The notes beneath the pieces were generated by a model that was not told the DNA's origin, searched no databases, and saw nothing but the letters and a program-made list of their open reading frames with translations. A stretch of DNA of 64,000 nt from NCBI GenBank assembly GCA_022823225.1, contig JAJDXM010000065.1, forward strand, positions 36,978 to 100,977. The letters run 5' to 3'. A program made the position numbers and the translations under genes. Source of the stretch: Gemmatimonadota bacterium. GTDB taxonomy: Bacteria; Gemmatimonadota; Gemmatimonadetes; Longimicrobiales; Gaopeijiaceae. This document shows positions 30,450 through 39,010 of this stretch, in pieces. Numbering within the stretch: position 1 is the stretch's first letter; every line of letters begins with the position of its first letter.

Positions 30450-31574
30450 TCATCCGCCCGTCTGCGAAAGGGCGATCAGGCCTCCGGAACCCTCCGAGGA
30501 ACCCCGGACCAGCAGGTGTTTTTCCGGCTTGATCCGCAGCGTCTCTTCGACGAGCGGACGCAGATCCTCGCCGCGCCTGAGAGCGTCGCGCAGGGGCGTT
30601 TGGATCGTCCCGAACAGACACGGACGCAACTGGCCGTCGGCGGTGAGGCGCATCCGGTTGCAACGGCTGCAAAAGTTGTGGCTCATCGGCGTGATGACGC
30701 CGATCGTGCCCCGGGCGCCCGGAAAGCTGAAGTAGGCGGCGGGACCGTTGCCGGGCGGACCGGGAACCGGCTCCAGGGCGTCGACCTCTGCGATCGCGGC
30801 GAGCGCCTCGTCGCAGGAAAGGAAGTTCGACGCGCTCAGCTCCAGGTTCGACTCGGTGGGCATGACCTCGATGAAGCGCACGTGCAGGGGGCGGCCGCGC
30901 GACAGTTCCGCGAAGTCGGCGATCTCGTCGTCGTTCTCGCCGCGCATGAGGACCACGTTGATCTTGATGGGGTCGAAACCGGCCCCCTCCGCCGCGTCGA
31001 GCCCATGCAGCACCCTATCCAGCGTGCCGGGGCGGCGCGCGATGGCGTCCGCGCGGTCGGGGCGGAGCGAGTCGAGCGAAATGTTCACGCGGGAGACGCC
31101 GGCGTCCCTCAGGCGCCGGGCCATCGGCGCAAGGAGGACGGCGTTGGTGGACAGCGCGATGTTGTCGATCCCCGGGACGCCGGCGAGCATGGCCACGAGG
31201 CGGGGCAGGTCCTTTCGCACCAGGGGCTCGCCGCCGGTCAGCCGCAACCGCCTGAGTCCCATCCCGGCCATGACCCTGACGACCTCCGTGATCTCCTCAT
31301 AGCTGAGGATCTCGTCCCTTCGCAGCCACGGCAGTCCCTCTTCGGGCATGCAGTACACGCAGCGCAGGTTGCACTTGTCGGTCACGGAGATTCGCAGGTA
31401 CTCGATGCGCCGTCCGAACCCGTCGACCATGGCGGGCGCGGAAGGCTCCTCCAGCAGGCGGTTGCCGGACACGCCGTTCGCCGACGCGCCGTTGGAGGGC
31501 GCCGGGCGTGCGGAGGCGTCGAGAGCACGCGCTCCGCTGCCCGCCGCTCCAAGCTTTTCAGGCGCCCTGTTCAC
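30450..31574 (-). CDS. moaA: GTP 3',8-cyclase (molybdenum cofactor)
   Basis: This 374-residue radical-SAM enzyme catalyses the first step of molybdopterin synthesis. It has the N-terminal cluster motif CNLRCVYC, the C-terminal cluster motif CSRCNRMRL with a later cysteine (LRPCLF), and the C-terminal Gly-Gly needed for activity. The GTG at 31574 overlaps the moaE stop (GTGA) but adds about 48 residues of disordered sequence before GFGRRIEYLRISVTD; an ATG at 31430 would give the usual length. Confidence 0.92.
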   Translation of the reverse strand: MNRAPEKLGAAGSGARALDASARPAPSNGASANGVSGNRLLEEPSAPAMVDGFGRRIEYLRISVTDKCNLRCVYCMPEEGLPWLRRDEILSYEEITEVVRVMAGMGLRRLRLTGGEPLVRKDLPRLVAMLAGVPGIDNIALSTNAVLLAPMARRLRDAGVSRVNISLDSLRPDRADAIARRPGTLDRVLHGLDAAEGAGFDPIKINVVLMRGENDDEIADFAELSRGRPLHVRFIEVMPTESNLELSASNFLSCDEALAAIAEVDALEPVPGPPGNGPAAYFSFPGARGTIGVITPMSHNFCSRCNRMRLTADGQLRPCLFGTIQTPLRDALRRGEDLRPLVEETLRIKPEKHLLVRGSSEGSGGLIALSQTGG

Positions 31575-32017
31575 GCTCCGCGATTCCCTCTCTCGACCGG
31601 AAGGCTGCCCTCCAGCCACTCCGCCTCCCGGTCCAGGTAGTGCTCCCGCTTCCAAACGGGGAGCCGTTTCTTGATCTCCTCTATAATGTAGCGGGCCGCG
31701 GCGAAGGCCTCGGCCCGGTGCGGCGCCGACACCGCGATCGCCACGCTCACCTCGCCGACGGCGAGCCGTCCAAGGCGGTGTACGGCCGCGATGCGCTGCG
31801 TACCCGCCCGCCCGGCCGCCTCCGCAACGATCCCGGCAAGCTCGTCACGGGCCATCTCGTCGTACCCTTCGTACTCCATTCCGGACACCGGGCGGCCTTC
31901 GTTTTCGTCGCGCACCACGCCCGCGAAGAAAGCGACGGCCCCGTCCCCGGGGCGCCCGACCCGGGCCAGCACCGCGCCGGGATCGATGGGGTCCTTGGTC
32001 ACGTCGCTCCAGGACAT
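31571..32017 (-). CDS. moaE: Molybdopterin synthase catalytic subunit
   Basis: This 148-residue protein has the MoaE signatures GAVAFFAGVVRDENEG, LEYEGYDEMA-type motif (GMEYEGYDEMA), HRLGRLAVGEVSVAIAVSAP and the active-site lysines in IKKRLPVWKREHY. It inserts sulfur carried by MoaD into precursor Z. It lies between moaD and moaA with tight spacing. Confidence 0.94.
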   Translation of the reverse strand: MSWSDVTKDPIDPGAVLARVGRPGDGAVAFFAGVVRDENEGRPVSGMEYEGYDEMARDELAGIVAEAAGRAGTQRIAAVHRLGRLAVGEVSVAIAVSAPHRAEAFAAARYIIEEIKKRLPVWKREHYLDREAEWLEGSLPVERGNRGA

Positions 32018-32019
32018 CT

Positions 32020-32292
32020 TCAGCCACCCGCGACCGGGGGAATCAGCGCGACCTCGTCGCCCTCGGCGAGGACCGTGTCACCCCCGGCATACCTGCGGTT
32101 CACCGCGACCGCCGCCCGGCGGGGCAGTTGCGACCAGCCCCCGCCCCGCGCCCGGAGCCGGGCGAGCAAGGTGTCCACCGTGGCGCGCTCGGGGAGCGAG
32201 ACGATCGTGTCGCGGGCACCGCCGACAAGTTCCCGGTGGGCAGCGAAGAGAAGAACCGTGACGTCCACTGGACCGCTATTCGTCTCCGTCAC
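32020..32292 (-). CDS. moaD: Molybdopterin synthase sulfur carrier subunit
   Basis: This 90-residue ubiquitin-like protein ends in Gly-Gly (IPPVAGG), the site of thiocarboxylation. Family features include VTVLLFAAHRELVGG and AVNRRYAGGDTVLAEGDEVA. Its ATG overlaps the stop codon of the HU gene (ATGA), and moaE follows after two bases. Confidence 0.9.
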   Translation of the reverse strand: MTETNSGPVDVTVLLFAAHRELVGGARDTIVSLPERATVDTLLARLRARGGGWSQLPRRAAVAVNRRYAGGDTVLAEGDEVALIPPVAGG

Positions 32293-32585
32293 GCCTTGGG
32301 ATCGAGATCGGCCACCCGGGCGCGAAGGTACTTCGACGGCTTGAATACCGGAGTCGAGCGCGCCGGCACCCTTACCGGCTCTCCCGTCCTCGGGTTGCGG
32401 GCCATCCGCTCCCGGCGCTGGCGCACCTTGAAGGTGCCGAATCCCCTGATCTCGATGCTGTGGCCCCCGGCGAGCGCGTGCTTTACCGCATTGATGAAGC
32501 CATCGACGACAAGAGCGCAGTCCCGCTTTGTAATCCCGGGTCCAATGGCTTCCGCGACTTGTTCAACCAGGTCGGCTTTTGTCAT
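32289..32585 (-). CDS. HU/IHF-family DNA-binding protein
   Basis: This 98-residue histone-like protein has the family signature IEIRGFGTFKVRQRRERMAR and the arm region NPRTGEPVRVPARSTPVFKP, which inserts in the DNA minor groove. The ribosome site AAGGAGGAGG is very strong. A TATATT hexamer at 32654-32649 is a possible -10 element. It heads the moa operon through an ATGA overlap with moaD, an unusual partnership. It could be HU or IHF-like; the sequence alone does not decide. Confidence 0.9.
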   Translation of the reverse strand: MTKADLVEQVAEAIGPGITKRDCALVVDGFINAVKHALAGGHSIEIRGFGTFKVRQRRERMARNPRTGEPVRVPARSTPVFKPSKYLRARVADLDPKA

Positions 32586-32658
32586 TCCTCCTCCTTCGCG
32601 ATCCGGCTGCGAAGCCGGTCTGCGGCTTCGAAGTCAGTCACCAAACTGAATATAGGGG

Positions 32659-33816
32659 TCAGGCGCTGCGCCGGCCCCGACTCCGCCCCGCGGCGGCCAT
32701 CATGGAAACGAAATCGTCGAAGAGATAGCTGCTGTCGTGGGGACCAGGAGCCGCCTCCGGATGATACTGGACGGCGATCACGGGCAGCGTGGTGTGAGCG
32801 ACGCCCGCCACCGTTCCATCGTAAAGGTTGCTGTGGGTCACCTTCAAGTCGGGCGCTCCGGCAACCTCGCGGCCGTCCCCCGCGCGCACCGCGAAGCCGT
32901 GGTTCTGCGACGTGATCTCGACGGTCTTCCGCTCGTGGTTCATGACGGGGTGATTCCCTCCGTGATGCCCGAACGGCAGCTTGAAGGTCTCGCCCCCGAA
33001 GGCCCGCGCGATCAGCTGGTGGCCAAGGCAGATCCCGAATACGGGAACCCCCCGGGACGCTACCTCGCGAATGGTCTCGGCCGCGCGTTCGACCGCCGCC
33101 GGATCACCGGGTCCGTTGGAGAGAAACACCCCGTCCGGCTCGAGTTGCAGCACCTCCGCCGTTCCGGACCGGGCCGGGAGAACCGTCACGCGGCACCCCC
33201 GTTCGGAGAGCAGCCGGGGCGAACTCGCCTTGACCCCGAAGTCGAAGGCGACGACATGGTACACCTCCTCGCCAACGGCATCAACGGTGTACGGCCGATC
33301 CGTCGAAACCCCGCAGGCCAGTTCCAGCCCCTCCATCCGGGGATGGGCGAGTACCCGCTCGAGCAGCTCCCCGGTCGAGGCGCCGCCACTTGCGATCGCG
33401 CCGCGCATCGCGCCCTCGCTGCGTATGTGGCGCGTGAGAGCGCGGGTATCGAGATCCTGAATCCCGGTGACGCGATGGGCGCACAGGTAATCCTCCAGCG
33501 CTGAGCGGCTCCGCCACGAGCTGGGCAGCCTCGCCGCTTCCCGCACGATGAACCCCGAGACCTGGGGGCGCCGGGATTCGACATCCTCCTGGTTGGTGCC
33601 GTAGTTGCCGATCAGCGGGTAGGTCATCACGACGAGCTGTCCGGCGTACGAAGGGTCGGTCAGGACTTCCTGATAGCCCGTCATCGAGGTGTTGAAGACC
33701 ACCTCTCCAATGGCCACTCCCGGATGTCCGAGGGGAGTCCCTTCGAAACGTCGCCCGTCCTCGAGCAGGAGGCAGGCGGACTGCTTCGATTCGTCCGGTT
33801 GGCGGCGGAAAGACAT
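32659..33816 (-). CDS. carA: Carbamoyl-phosphate synthase small subunit
   Basis: This 385-residue glutamine amidotransferase subunit has the N-terminal CarA domain (FNTSMTGYQEVLTDPSYAGQ) and a class I amidotransferase domain with the nucleophile in FGICLGHQL and the His-Glu pair in QYHPEAAPGPHDS. It supplies ammonia for carbamoyl phosphate. carB is not adjacent. There is no ribosome site before the ATG; see the promoter entry for the predicted leaderless start. Confidence 0.94.
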   Translation of the reverse strand: MSFRRQPDESKQSACLLLEDGRRFEGTPLGHPGVAIGEVVFNTSMTGYQEVLTDPSYAGQLVVMTYPLIGNYGTNQEDVESRRPQVSGFIVREAARLPSSWRSRSALEDYLCAHRVTGIQDLDTRALTRHIRSEGAMRGAIASGGASTGELLERVLAHPRMEGLELACGVSTDRPYTVDAVGEEVYHVVAFDFGVKASSPRLLSERGCRVTVLPARSGTAEVLQLEPDGVFLSNGPGDPAAVERAAETIREVASRGVPVFGICLGHQLIARAFGGETFKLPFGHHGGNHPVMNHERKTVEITSQNHGFAVRAGDGREVAGAPDLKVTHSNLYDGTVAGVAHTTLPVIAVQYHPEAAPGPHDSSYLFDDFVSMMAAAGRSRGRRSA

Positions 33817-33822
33817 TGGGTC

Positions 33823-33850
33823 AATGTAGTCCAGGAACGAAGCGTGTCAA
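33823..33850 (-). promoter_or_regulatory. Candidate carA promoter giving a leaderless mRNA
   Basis: On the minus strand a perfect -35 hexamer TTGACA (33850-33845) is separated by 16 bases from TACATT (33828-33823). Only six bases lie between this -10 element and the carA ATG, so transcription should begin at or within a base or two of the start codon. The absence of a Shine-Dalgarno sequence before carA agrees with this reading. Confidence 0.5.
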
Positions 33851-33977
33851 CGACTTGCAGGGCGGCCCCACGGCTCGCGCGGCCGCCGCGGCCGCCACGG
33901 AATCGATATCTTCCCAGGGCGACCGCTGTTCGTCCCGCGGAGCCGGGCGATTTCCTCGCGCAGCCAGGGAGCAGGAC

Positions 33978-34565
33978 ATGGAGAATGAGACGCGGCAGGT
34001 CCACATACACGCGGACGAATCGTGCCTCGGCAACCAGTTCGCCGACCGCGACCGCCCGGGTGGGGCCGCGGCGTTGCTGGAGTGCTGGAACCGGGGGGCC
34101 TGGGAGCGCCGCGACCTCTGGATCTGCGACCGGTCCACGACGAACAACCGGATGGCCCTGATGAGCGCAATCGTGTCGCTGGAGGCCCTGAAGGAGCGCT
34201 GCAGGGTCCGGTTCGCGTCGGATTCCCAGTATCTGGTAAAGGGGGCGTCGGAGTGGATGCCGACCTGGAAGCGCCGCGGGTGGAAGCGCAAGGGAGGCCC
34301 CATCGAGAATCTCGGCCTCTGGCAGCGTCTGGACCGGGTGGCGTCGCGCCATGAGGTCAGGTGGCGCTGGGTCAAGGGCCACGCCGGGGATCCCCGCAAC
34401 GAATACGTGAACGATCTTGCCCAGCGCGCAGCGAGTGAGCAGTCGTCAAGGCCGCGGCCCGGCCCTTCCGGGTTCGAGACGTGGCTGAACGACCAGCGGG
34501 AAGAACACGGCCGCTACCTGGACTACTTCGAGTTTGCGCCGCCGGGATCGTCGACGGAGCCGTAG
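33978..34565 (+). CDS. RNase H1-like protein with altered catalytic residues
   Basis: This 195-residue protein has the RNase H fold: first strand HADESCLGNQ (Asp13), the helix motif TTNNRMALMSAIVSLEAL, FASDSQYLVKGASEW (Asp82) and WVKGHAGDPRNEYVNDLAQR (His135). Compared with E. coli RNase HI, the second catalytic acid (Glu48) is Ala60 and the fourth (Asp134) is Asn145, with Asp146 next to it. Activity is thus uncertain. The ATG has GGAG six bases upstream. Its end overlaps the convergent lipB by 43 bases. Confidence 0.8.
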   Translation: MENETRQVHIHADESCLGNQFADRDRPGGAAALLECWNRGAWERRDLWICDRSTTNNRMALMSAIVSLEALKERCRVRFASDSQYLVKGASEWMPTWKRRGWKRKGGPIENLGLWQRLDRVASRHEVRWRWVKGHAGDPRNEYVNDLAQRAASEQSSRPRPGPSGFETWLNDQREEHGRYLDYFEFAPPGSSTEP

Positions 34566-35305
34566 CCGAACTCCGCGGCCATCGCGTCGACCACGGCCGG
34601 AGCGATGGCTCCCGGGGGTACGTGCCGGCCAAGCAGCCGGCTAAGACTGGTGACCGGCCGGCCTGAGAGGCCGCAGGGCACGATGGCGTCGAAGTACGAA
34701 AGGTCCGTGCTGGCGTTCAGCGCGAAGCCGTGTGAGGTGATCCATCCCGACGATACCCGTATCCCGATCGCGGCCACCTTGGCCCCGCCCACCCAGACCC
34801 CCGTGGCCTCCTCGTCGCGCTCGCCAGCGAGGCCGAGCAAAGCGAGCGCGCGGATTAGCACGGCCTCGAGGCTGCGCAGATAGCGGTGAAGGTCCCTGCG
34901 GTCCGGCTTCAGGTCGAGGATCGGGTAACCCACCAGCTGGCCCGGCCCGTGGTACGTCACGTCGCCCCCGCGTCCCGCCTCGCTGAGGCCGATCCCGCCC
35001 GCCGCGAGCTGCTCGCGAGACAGCAGGACATGCCCGGCACCGCCCGATGAGCCCATTGTGATGACGTGCGGGTGCTCCAGCAGGAGAAGGGTGTCGGGGA
35101 TTTCGCCCCTTCGTCGTTGGCCGACCAGCCCGGCCTGGAGTTCCACGGCGGGTTCGTAGGCGATCCTCCCCCGATACCGGACCGCGAGGGTGCGGCCGGC
35201 CCAGGGTTGCGCGCGGCCGTGGCGGGACGCCGGGCTTTGGCGGTCGCGGTGGACGTCGGTAGCGGCGGTCAACCCGGATTTCGCTGAAGAAGGTAAGGTA
35301 AACAT
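34523..35305 (-). CDS. lipB: Octanoyl-ACP:protein octanoyltransferase
   Basis: This protein of up to 260 residues has the LipB signature RGGDVTYHGPGQLVGYPI, the catalytic lysine in GAKVAAIGIR, HGFALN, and the acyl-accepting cysteine in IVPCGLSG. It moves octanoate from ACP to lipoyl domains. The conserved core begins at VRYRGRIAYEP (GTG at 35182); the first 41 residues from the ATG at 35303-35305 are poorly conserved in style, so the real start may be later. It follows the lipoylated E2 gene by 42 bases, a fitting neighbour. Confidence 0.9.
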   Translation of the reverse strand: MFTLPSSAKSGLTAATDVHRDRQSPASRHGRAQPWAGRTLAVRYRGRIAYEPAVELQAGLVGQRRRGEIPDTLLLLEHPHVITMGSSGGAGHVLLSREQLAAGGIGLSEAGRGGDVTYHGPGQLVGYPILDLKPDRRDLHRYLRSLEAVLIRALALLGLAGERDEEATGVWVGGAKVAAIGIRVSSGWITSHGFALNASTDLSYFDAIVPCGLSGRPVTSLSRLLGRHVPPGAIAPAVVDAMAAEFGYGSVDDPGGANSK

Positions 35306-35347
35306 GACATCGTGTAATGCTGACTTTACATTTGGGTCGGATCGTCG

Positions 35348-36799
35348 CTACGCATCTTCCGGGAAACCCTGCAGCAGTTCCTTGAGCGCCGAAAGGAAGC
35401 GGGCGGAGTCGGCGCCGTCAACGAGCCGGTGATCGTAGCCGAGCGAGAAAAGGGACCGCTTGCGAATGGCCATCGAGTCCTCACCGGTCGCCGGGTCGGT
35501 CACGACGACGACCCGCTTGTCGATCGACCCCGTGCCCAGGATCGCCGAGGTTCCCTTCGGAATGATCGGCATGCCGACCATCGTGCCCAGCACACCTGGG
35601 TTGGTGATGGTGAAGGTGGCACCCTGAATCTCATCGGGGGACAGCTGGCGCGACTTGGCGCGCGTGGCCAGGTCGACGATCTTCCTGGCAGTCCCCACAA
35701 GGCTCAGGTCGTCGGCGTGGCGAATCACCGGGACGATCAGCCCGGGGTTCAGGTCTACGGCCATCCCGATGTTGACGGCGCCGCGGTACACGATGTTGTT
35801 CCCGGAAATGGTGCCGTTGACGGTCGGGAAATCCCGCAGAATTCGCGAACACGCCCACGCGACGAAGGCCGTGTAGGAGACGCGCGCCCCCCTCTCGGCC
35901 CAGCGCGCCTTCTTCTCCCGCCGAATCCGGTCCACGGTCGAGAAGTCGATCTCGATGACCGAATGGACATGCGATGAGATCCGCTTTGCCAGCACCATGT
36001 GCTCGGCGGTGAGGCGTCGCACCTTGTTCATCGTCTCCACCCGGTCGCCCTCGCGTACGGGGAAGACGGGGTGCTCCACCTCCCTGTGGAATCGCTCCCA
36101 GAGGTCGGACGGCGCATCGGCGATTGCGCGCCGCGCCCGGGGTGGGCGCTCAGGCTTCGGCGGCCGCGCCGGAGCCGCGGCCGGGACGGGTGAAGGCGCA
36201 GACGTGAGCGCCGGTGCCGGGACGTCGGGTGCGGCCGGAGTCGCGGGCGGTGTCGCGGCATCGGCTCCCGCACGCTCGATGTATGCGAGGATGTCCTGCT
36301 TCGTTACCCGGCCCTGGTGGCCGGTCCCGGGAACGGCGGAGATGTCCACGCCGGCCTCCTGGGCGATCCGCCGCACCACCGGGGTCGATCGCGTTCGGAG
36401 GCGCTCCTCGCTGGTCGCAGTGCACGCCACATCCCCGCTCTCATCACCGGTGGCCGCAGCCGGCTCGACCACGTCCGCCGCAGGTTGAGCTGCCGGAGGT
36501 TCGGACGCAGCTTCCGCCGATGGCTCGATGGGGCCGGTGGCCCGAACGGCAGCCCCCGCGCCCGAACTGATGTAGGCAACCACCGTCCCCACCTCCACGG
36601 TCTCGCCCTCCGCGACCAGGATTTCGGCCAGGGTGCCCTCGGCCGGGGAGGGTATCTCCGCATCGACCTTGTCCGTGGATATCTCGAGGATCGGCTCGTC
36701 GCGCTCGACGGCGTCACCCGGTGCCTTCAACCATTTGGAAACCGTACCCTCGGCGATGGATTCTCCCATCTGGGGCATCGGCACTTCAATTCGCGACAC
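35348..36799 (-). CDS. 2-oxo acid dehydrogenase E2 (dihydrolipoamide acyltransferase)
   Basis: This 483-residue E2 protein has one N-terminal lipoyl domain (lysine in ISTDKVDAEIPSP, residues about 38-50) and a Pro/Ala linker. A peripheral subunit-binding domain follows (TPVVRRIAQEAGVDISAVPG, then GRVTKQDILAYIE), then a second Ala/Pro linker and the catalytic domain ending with LGYDHRLVDGADSARFL. The substrate could be pyruvate, branched-chain oxo acids or 2-oxoglutarate; the alpha/beta E1 partner upstream favours the first two. It is followed by lipB. Confidence 0.9.
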   Translation of the reverse strand: MSRIEVPMPQMGESIAEGTVSKWLKAPGDAVERDEPILEISTDKVDAEIPSPAEGTLAEILVAEGETVEVGTVVAYISSGAGAAVRATGPIEPSAEAASEPPAAQPAADVVEPAAATGDESGDVACTATSEERLRTRSTPVVRRIAQEAGVDISAVPGTGHQGRVTKQDILAYIERAGADAATPPATPAAPDVPAPALTSAPSPVPAAAPARPPKPERPPRARRAIADAPSDLWERFHREVEHPVFPVREGDRVETMNKVRRLTAEHMVLAKRISSHVHSVIEIDFSTVDRIRREKKARWAERGARVSYTAFVAWACSRILRDFPTVNGTISGNNIVYRGAVNIGMAVDLNPGLIVPVIRHADDLSLVGTARKIVDLATRAKSRQLSPDEIQGATFTITNPGVLGTMVGMPIIPKGTSAILGTGSIDKRVVVVTDPATGEDSMAIRKRSLFSLGYDHRLVDGADSARFLSALKELLQGFPEDA

Positions 36800-36886
36800 C
36801 TGTGCTTCTCCGTGCTGCTGTTCGGTTGCCGGGGATGCCGGCCGACGACCGGCTACCCGGGATGCGTTGATGCCGCGGTTCGGGCA

Positions 36887-37951
36887 TCAGTACCTGACAA
36901 GATAACGCGCCGCGGTGACCACATCCGCAACGGAAGGAAGGAAATAGTCCTCCAGTGCGCCGCTGAACGGCACGGGCGAGTCGATGGCCGTGACCCTGAG
37001 GATCGGCCCGTCAAGCCATTCGAAGGCCCGTTCGTTGATCCGCATGGAAATCTCGCCTGCGATCCCGCCGGTACGCGTGTCTTCGTGTACGACCAGCAGC
37101 TTTCCCGTCTTCTGGACCGAGGCGACGATCGCGTCCTCGTCGAGCGGGAGCAGGGTGCGCAGATCGATCACCTCGACGTGGATCCGGTCCCTGGCCAGCT
37201 CCTCCGCGGCCTCGAGGCTGCGATGCACCATGAGGCCGTAGGTCACGATCGTGAGATCCTCCCCCTCCTTCGCCACGCGCGCCCTTCCGAGCGGGATGGT
37301 CTCGTCGCCGAGCGGGAGCATCTCACGGCAGTGCGGGGCGCGGTAGAGACCCTTGTGCTCCTCGAAGATGACCGGGTTGTCGTCGCGGATGGCACTCTTG
37401 AGGAGGCCCTTGGCGTCACGCGGCGTGGCAGGATACACGATCTTCAGCCCCGGAGTGTGGAAGAACGCCATTTCCACGTTCTGGGAATGGAAGGGTCCGC
37501 CCCTGTTGCCGCCGCCCACCGGCCCCCGCACCACCAGCGGCAGCGGCCCCGCGCCGCGATAGAGGGATGTGGCGATATAGTTTGTCAGGACATCGTAGGC
37601 CGGCGAAATGAAGTCCATGAACTGCATCTCGACCACCGGCCTCAGCCCCATGTGCGCCGCCCCCGCGGCGGCTCCGGTAAAGCCGCCCTCCGAGATGGGC
37701 GTGTCGATCACTCGGGACGGACCGAAGTGCTCCAGGAAGCCCCGGGTGACCTTGAACGCGCCCCCGTAGGCCCCGATGTCCTCCCCCATCAGAAAGACAC
37801 GGCCGTCACGCTCCATCTCCTCCCAGAGCGCCTCGGCGATCCCCTCGAGGACGGTGGCCGGGCGACCCTCGCGGGTACGGGCCACCTGGGGCGGGAGTTC
37901 AGCGGACATTTTGGCCGCCGCCCCGCGGACCCGGAAAGGGCGCGTTGCCAT
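36887..37951 (-). CDS. 2-oxo acid dehydrogenase E1 beta subunit
   Basis: This 354-residue protein looks intact: LMGEDIGAYGGAFKVTRGF holds the thiamine-diphosphate-contacting glutamate. Further motifs are DTPISEGGFTGAAAGAAHMG, RGPVGGGNRGGPFHSQN and NPVIFEEHKGLYR. It pairs with the E1 alpha subunit encoded 20 bases upstream to form the decarboxylase. The ATG at 37951 lacks a strong ribosome site; another at 37909 (SAELPPQVAR) is possible. Confidence 0.9.
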   Translation of the reverse strand: MATRPFRVRGAAAKMSAELPPQVARTREGRPATVLEGIAEALWEEMERDGRVFLMGEDIGAYGGAFKVTRGFLEHFGPSRVIDTPISEGGFTGAAAGAAHMGLRPVVEMQFMDFISPAYDVLTNYIATSLYRGAGPLPLVVRGPVGGGNRGGPFHSQNVEMAFFHTPGLKIVYPATPRDAKGLLKSAIRDDNPVIFEEHKGLYRAPHCREMLPLGDETIPLGRARVAKEGEDLTIVTYGLMVHRSLEAAEELARDRIHVEVIDLRTLLPLDEDAIVASVQKTGKLLVVHEDTRTGGIAGEISMRINERAFEWLDGPILRVTAIDSPVPFSGALEDYFLPSVADVVTAARYLVRY

Positions 37952-37971
37952 CGTGCGTAACGGGCCGGAAC

Positions 37972-38946
37972 TCACCCACGGGCCGCCGGCTCCGGCGGAT
38001 CCCGGCGTGTCCAGGGTGGTCCGGGAAGACGGCCCGCGTACACGGGTGCGAGCGCGTCGGGCGGCTCGGCCGCAGGCTCCTTCGCAAGCCTTCTCAAGGC
38101 ATGCTCGACACCCGCTGAAGCAGCCTGCGCGATCATCCGCACCTCCTGCCCGGAGAGCCCCCCCTCCGCCCGGGCCCACTCGACGAACGCATCGTGCGCG
38201 GCCCACGGCTCCGCTGCATTTCGCGGCAACAGGGCGATCAGCGTCGGTCCCTGCCCCGCCAGCGCCCGGTTCCGCGCGTCGGTGACCGTGCTGAAGATCC
38301 GTGCAAACGGCTCCTCCGCGACCGAATCGAACGCCGTGCCGTAACTGCGCGCCAACCGTTCGATTCTCGCGGGGTCGCCGCGGGGGCCATCGTCTCCCGC
38401 GTCCAGCACAACGATCAGCGGCACTCGCTGAGCCGCGGCGAGGTTGAACCCCTCGTGCCATGCGCCGGTCTCCGTCGCGGCCAACTCCTCGAAGACCAGC
38501 GCGGCACGTCTCTGTTCCGTCTGCCTGAAGGCGAGCGCGGCCCCGGCAAGCACCTGCGTCAACGCGCCCCGGGCCCCATCCCAGCCGATCAGTCCTCTCC
38601 GCAGGTCGGTCCAGGTACGTCCCCCGGTCCGGGCGGCGGCCGGAGCGGTACCCTTGCCGGCCAGTTGCCTGAGGAACTCCAGCGGGGTTGCCCCGAAGGC
38701 CAGCAAGGGTCCCGGGCCGATGTGTCCCGGTGCGCAGAGGTCACCCCTGCCGTCAGGCGACGGTCGCATGGCCCGCGCCATGACGACCGACCTGACATCC
38801 ACCGAAACGGGGGTTTCGGCCACCTCCTGGATACCCGCTTCGAGGAAGCGCGCCTGATAGCCCTGATAGAGGAGGTCCTGGACGACGGCGCGTCCCATGG
38901 TCGCGCCGCCTCCACCCCGCTGCGGCGGGGGCTCCGCGCTACCCAT
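37972..38946 (-). CDS. 2-oxo acid dehydrogenase E1 alpha-like subunit, degenerate cofactor site
   Basis: This 324-residue protein sits where E1 alpha is expected and keeps parts of the fold: GALTQVLAGAALAF, HEGFNLAAAQRVPLIVVLDA and the C-terminal PLIVV/TLIALLPRNAAEPW-like strands. The thiamine-diphosphate motif, normally GDG followed about 27 residues later by NN, reads EEL/LAA near residues 153-156 and AGDD near 183-186. The usual N-terminal substrate loops are also poorly preserved. It may have lost catalysis, or may use E1 beta residues differently. Starts at 38946 or 38898. Confidence 0.65.
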   Translation of the reverse strand: MGSAEPPPQRGGGGATMGRAVVQDLLYQGYQARFLEAGIQEVAETPVSVDVRSVVMARAMRPSPDGRGDLCAPGHIGPGPLLAFGATPLEFLRQLAGKGTAPAAARTGGRTWTDLRRGLIGWDGARGALTQVLAGAALAFRQTEQRRAALVFEELAATETGAWHEGFNLAAAQRVPLIVVLDAGDDGPRGDPARIERLARSYGTAFDSVAEEPFARIFSTVTDARNRALAGQGPTLIALLPRNAAEPWAAHDAFVEWARAEGGLSGQEVRMIAQAASAGVEHALRRLAKEPAAEPPDALAPVYAGRLPGPPWTRRDPPEPAARG

Positions 38947-39010
38947 GAAGCGCCTTGCCGGCCCGGCGCCTCGCCGCCCCCGGGGGCAAGCGGGATTCCT
39001 CCACGGACGG

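Noticed and set aside
34523..34565. Overlap of the RNase H-like gene and lipB as a sign of a wrong frame
   Set aside because: Both frames show clear family motifs close to their ends; a 43-base convergent overlap is acceptable in such a compact genome.
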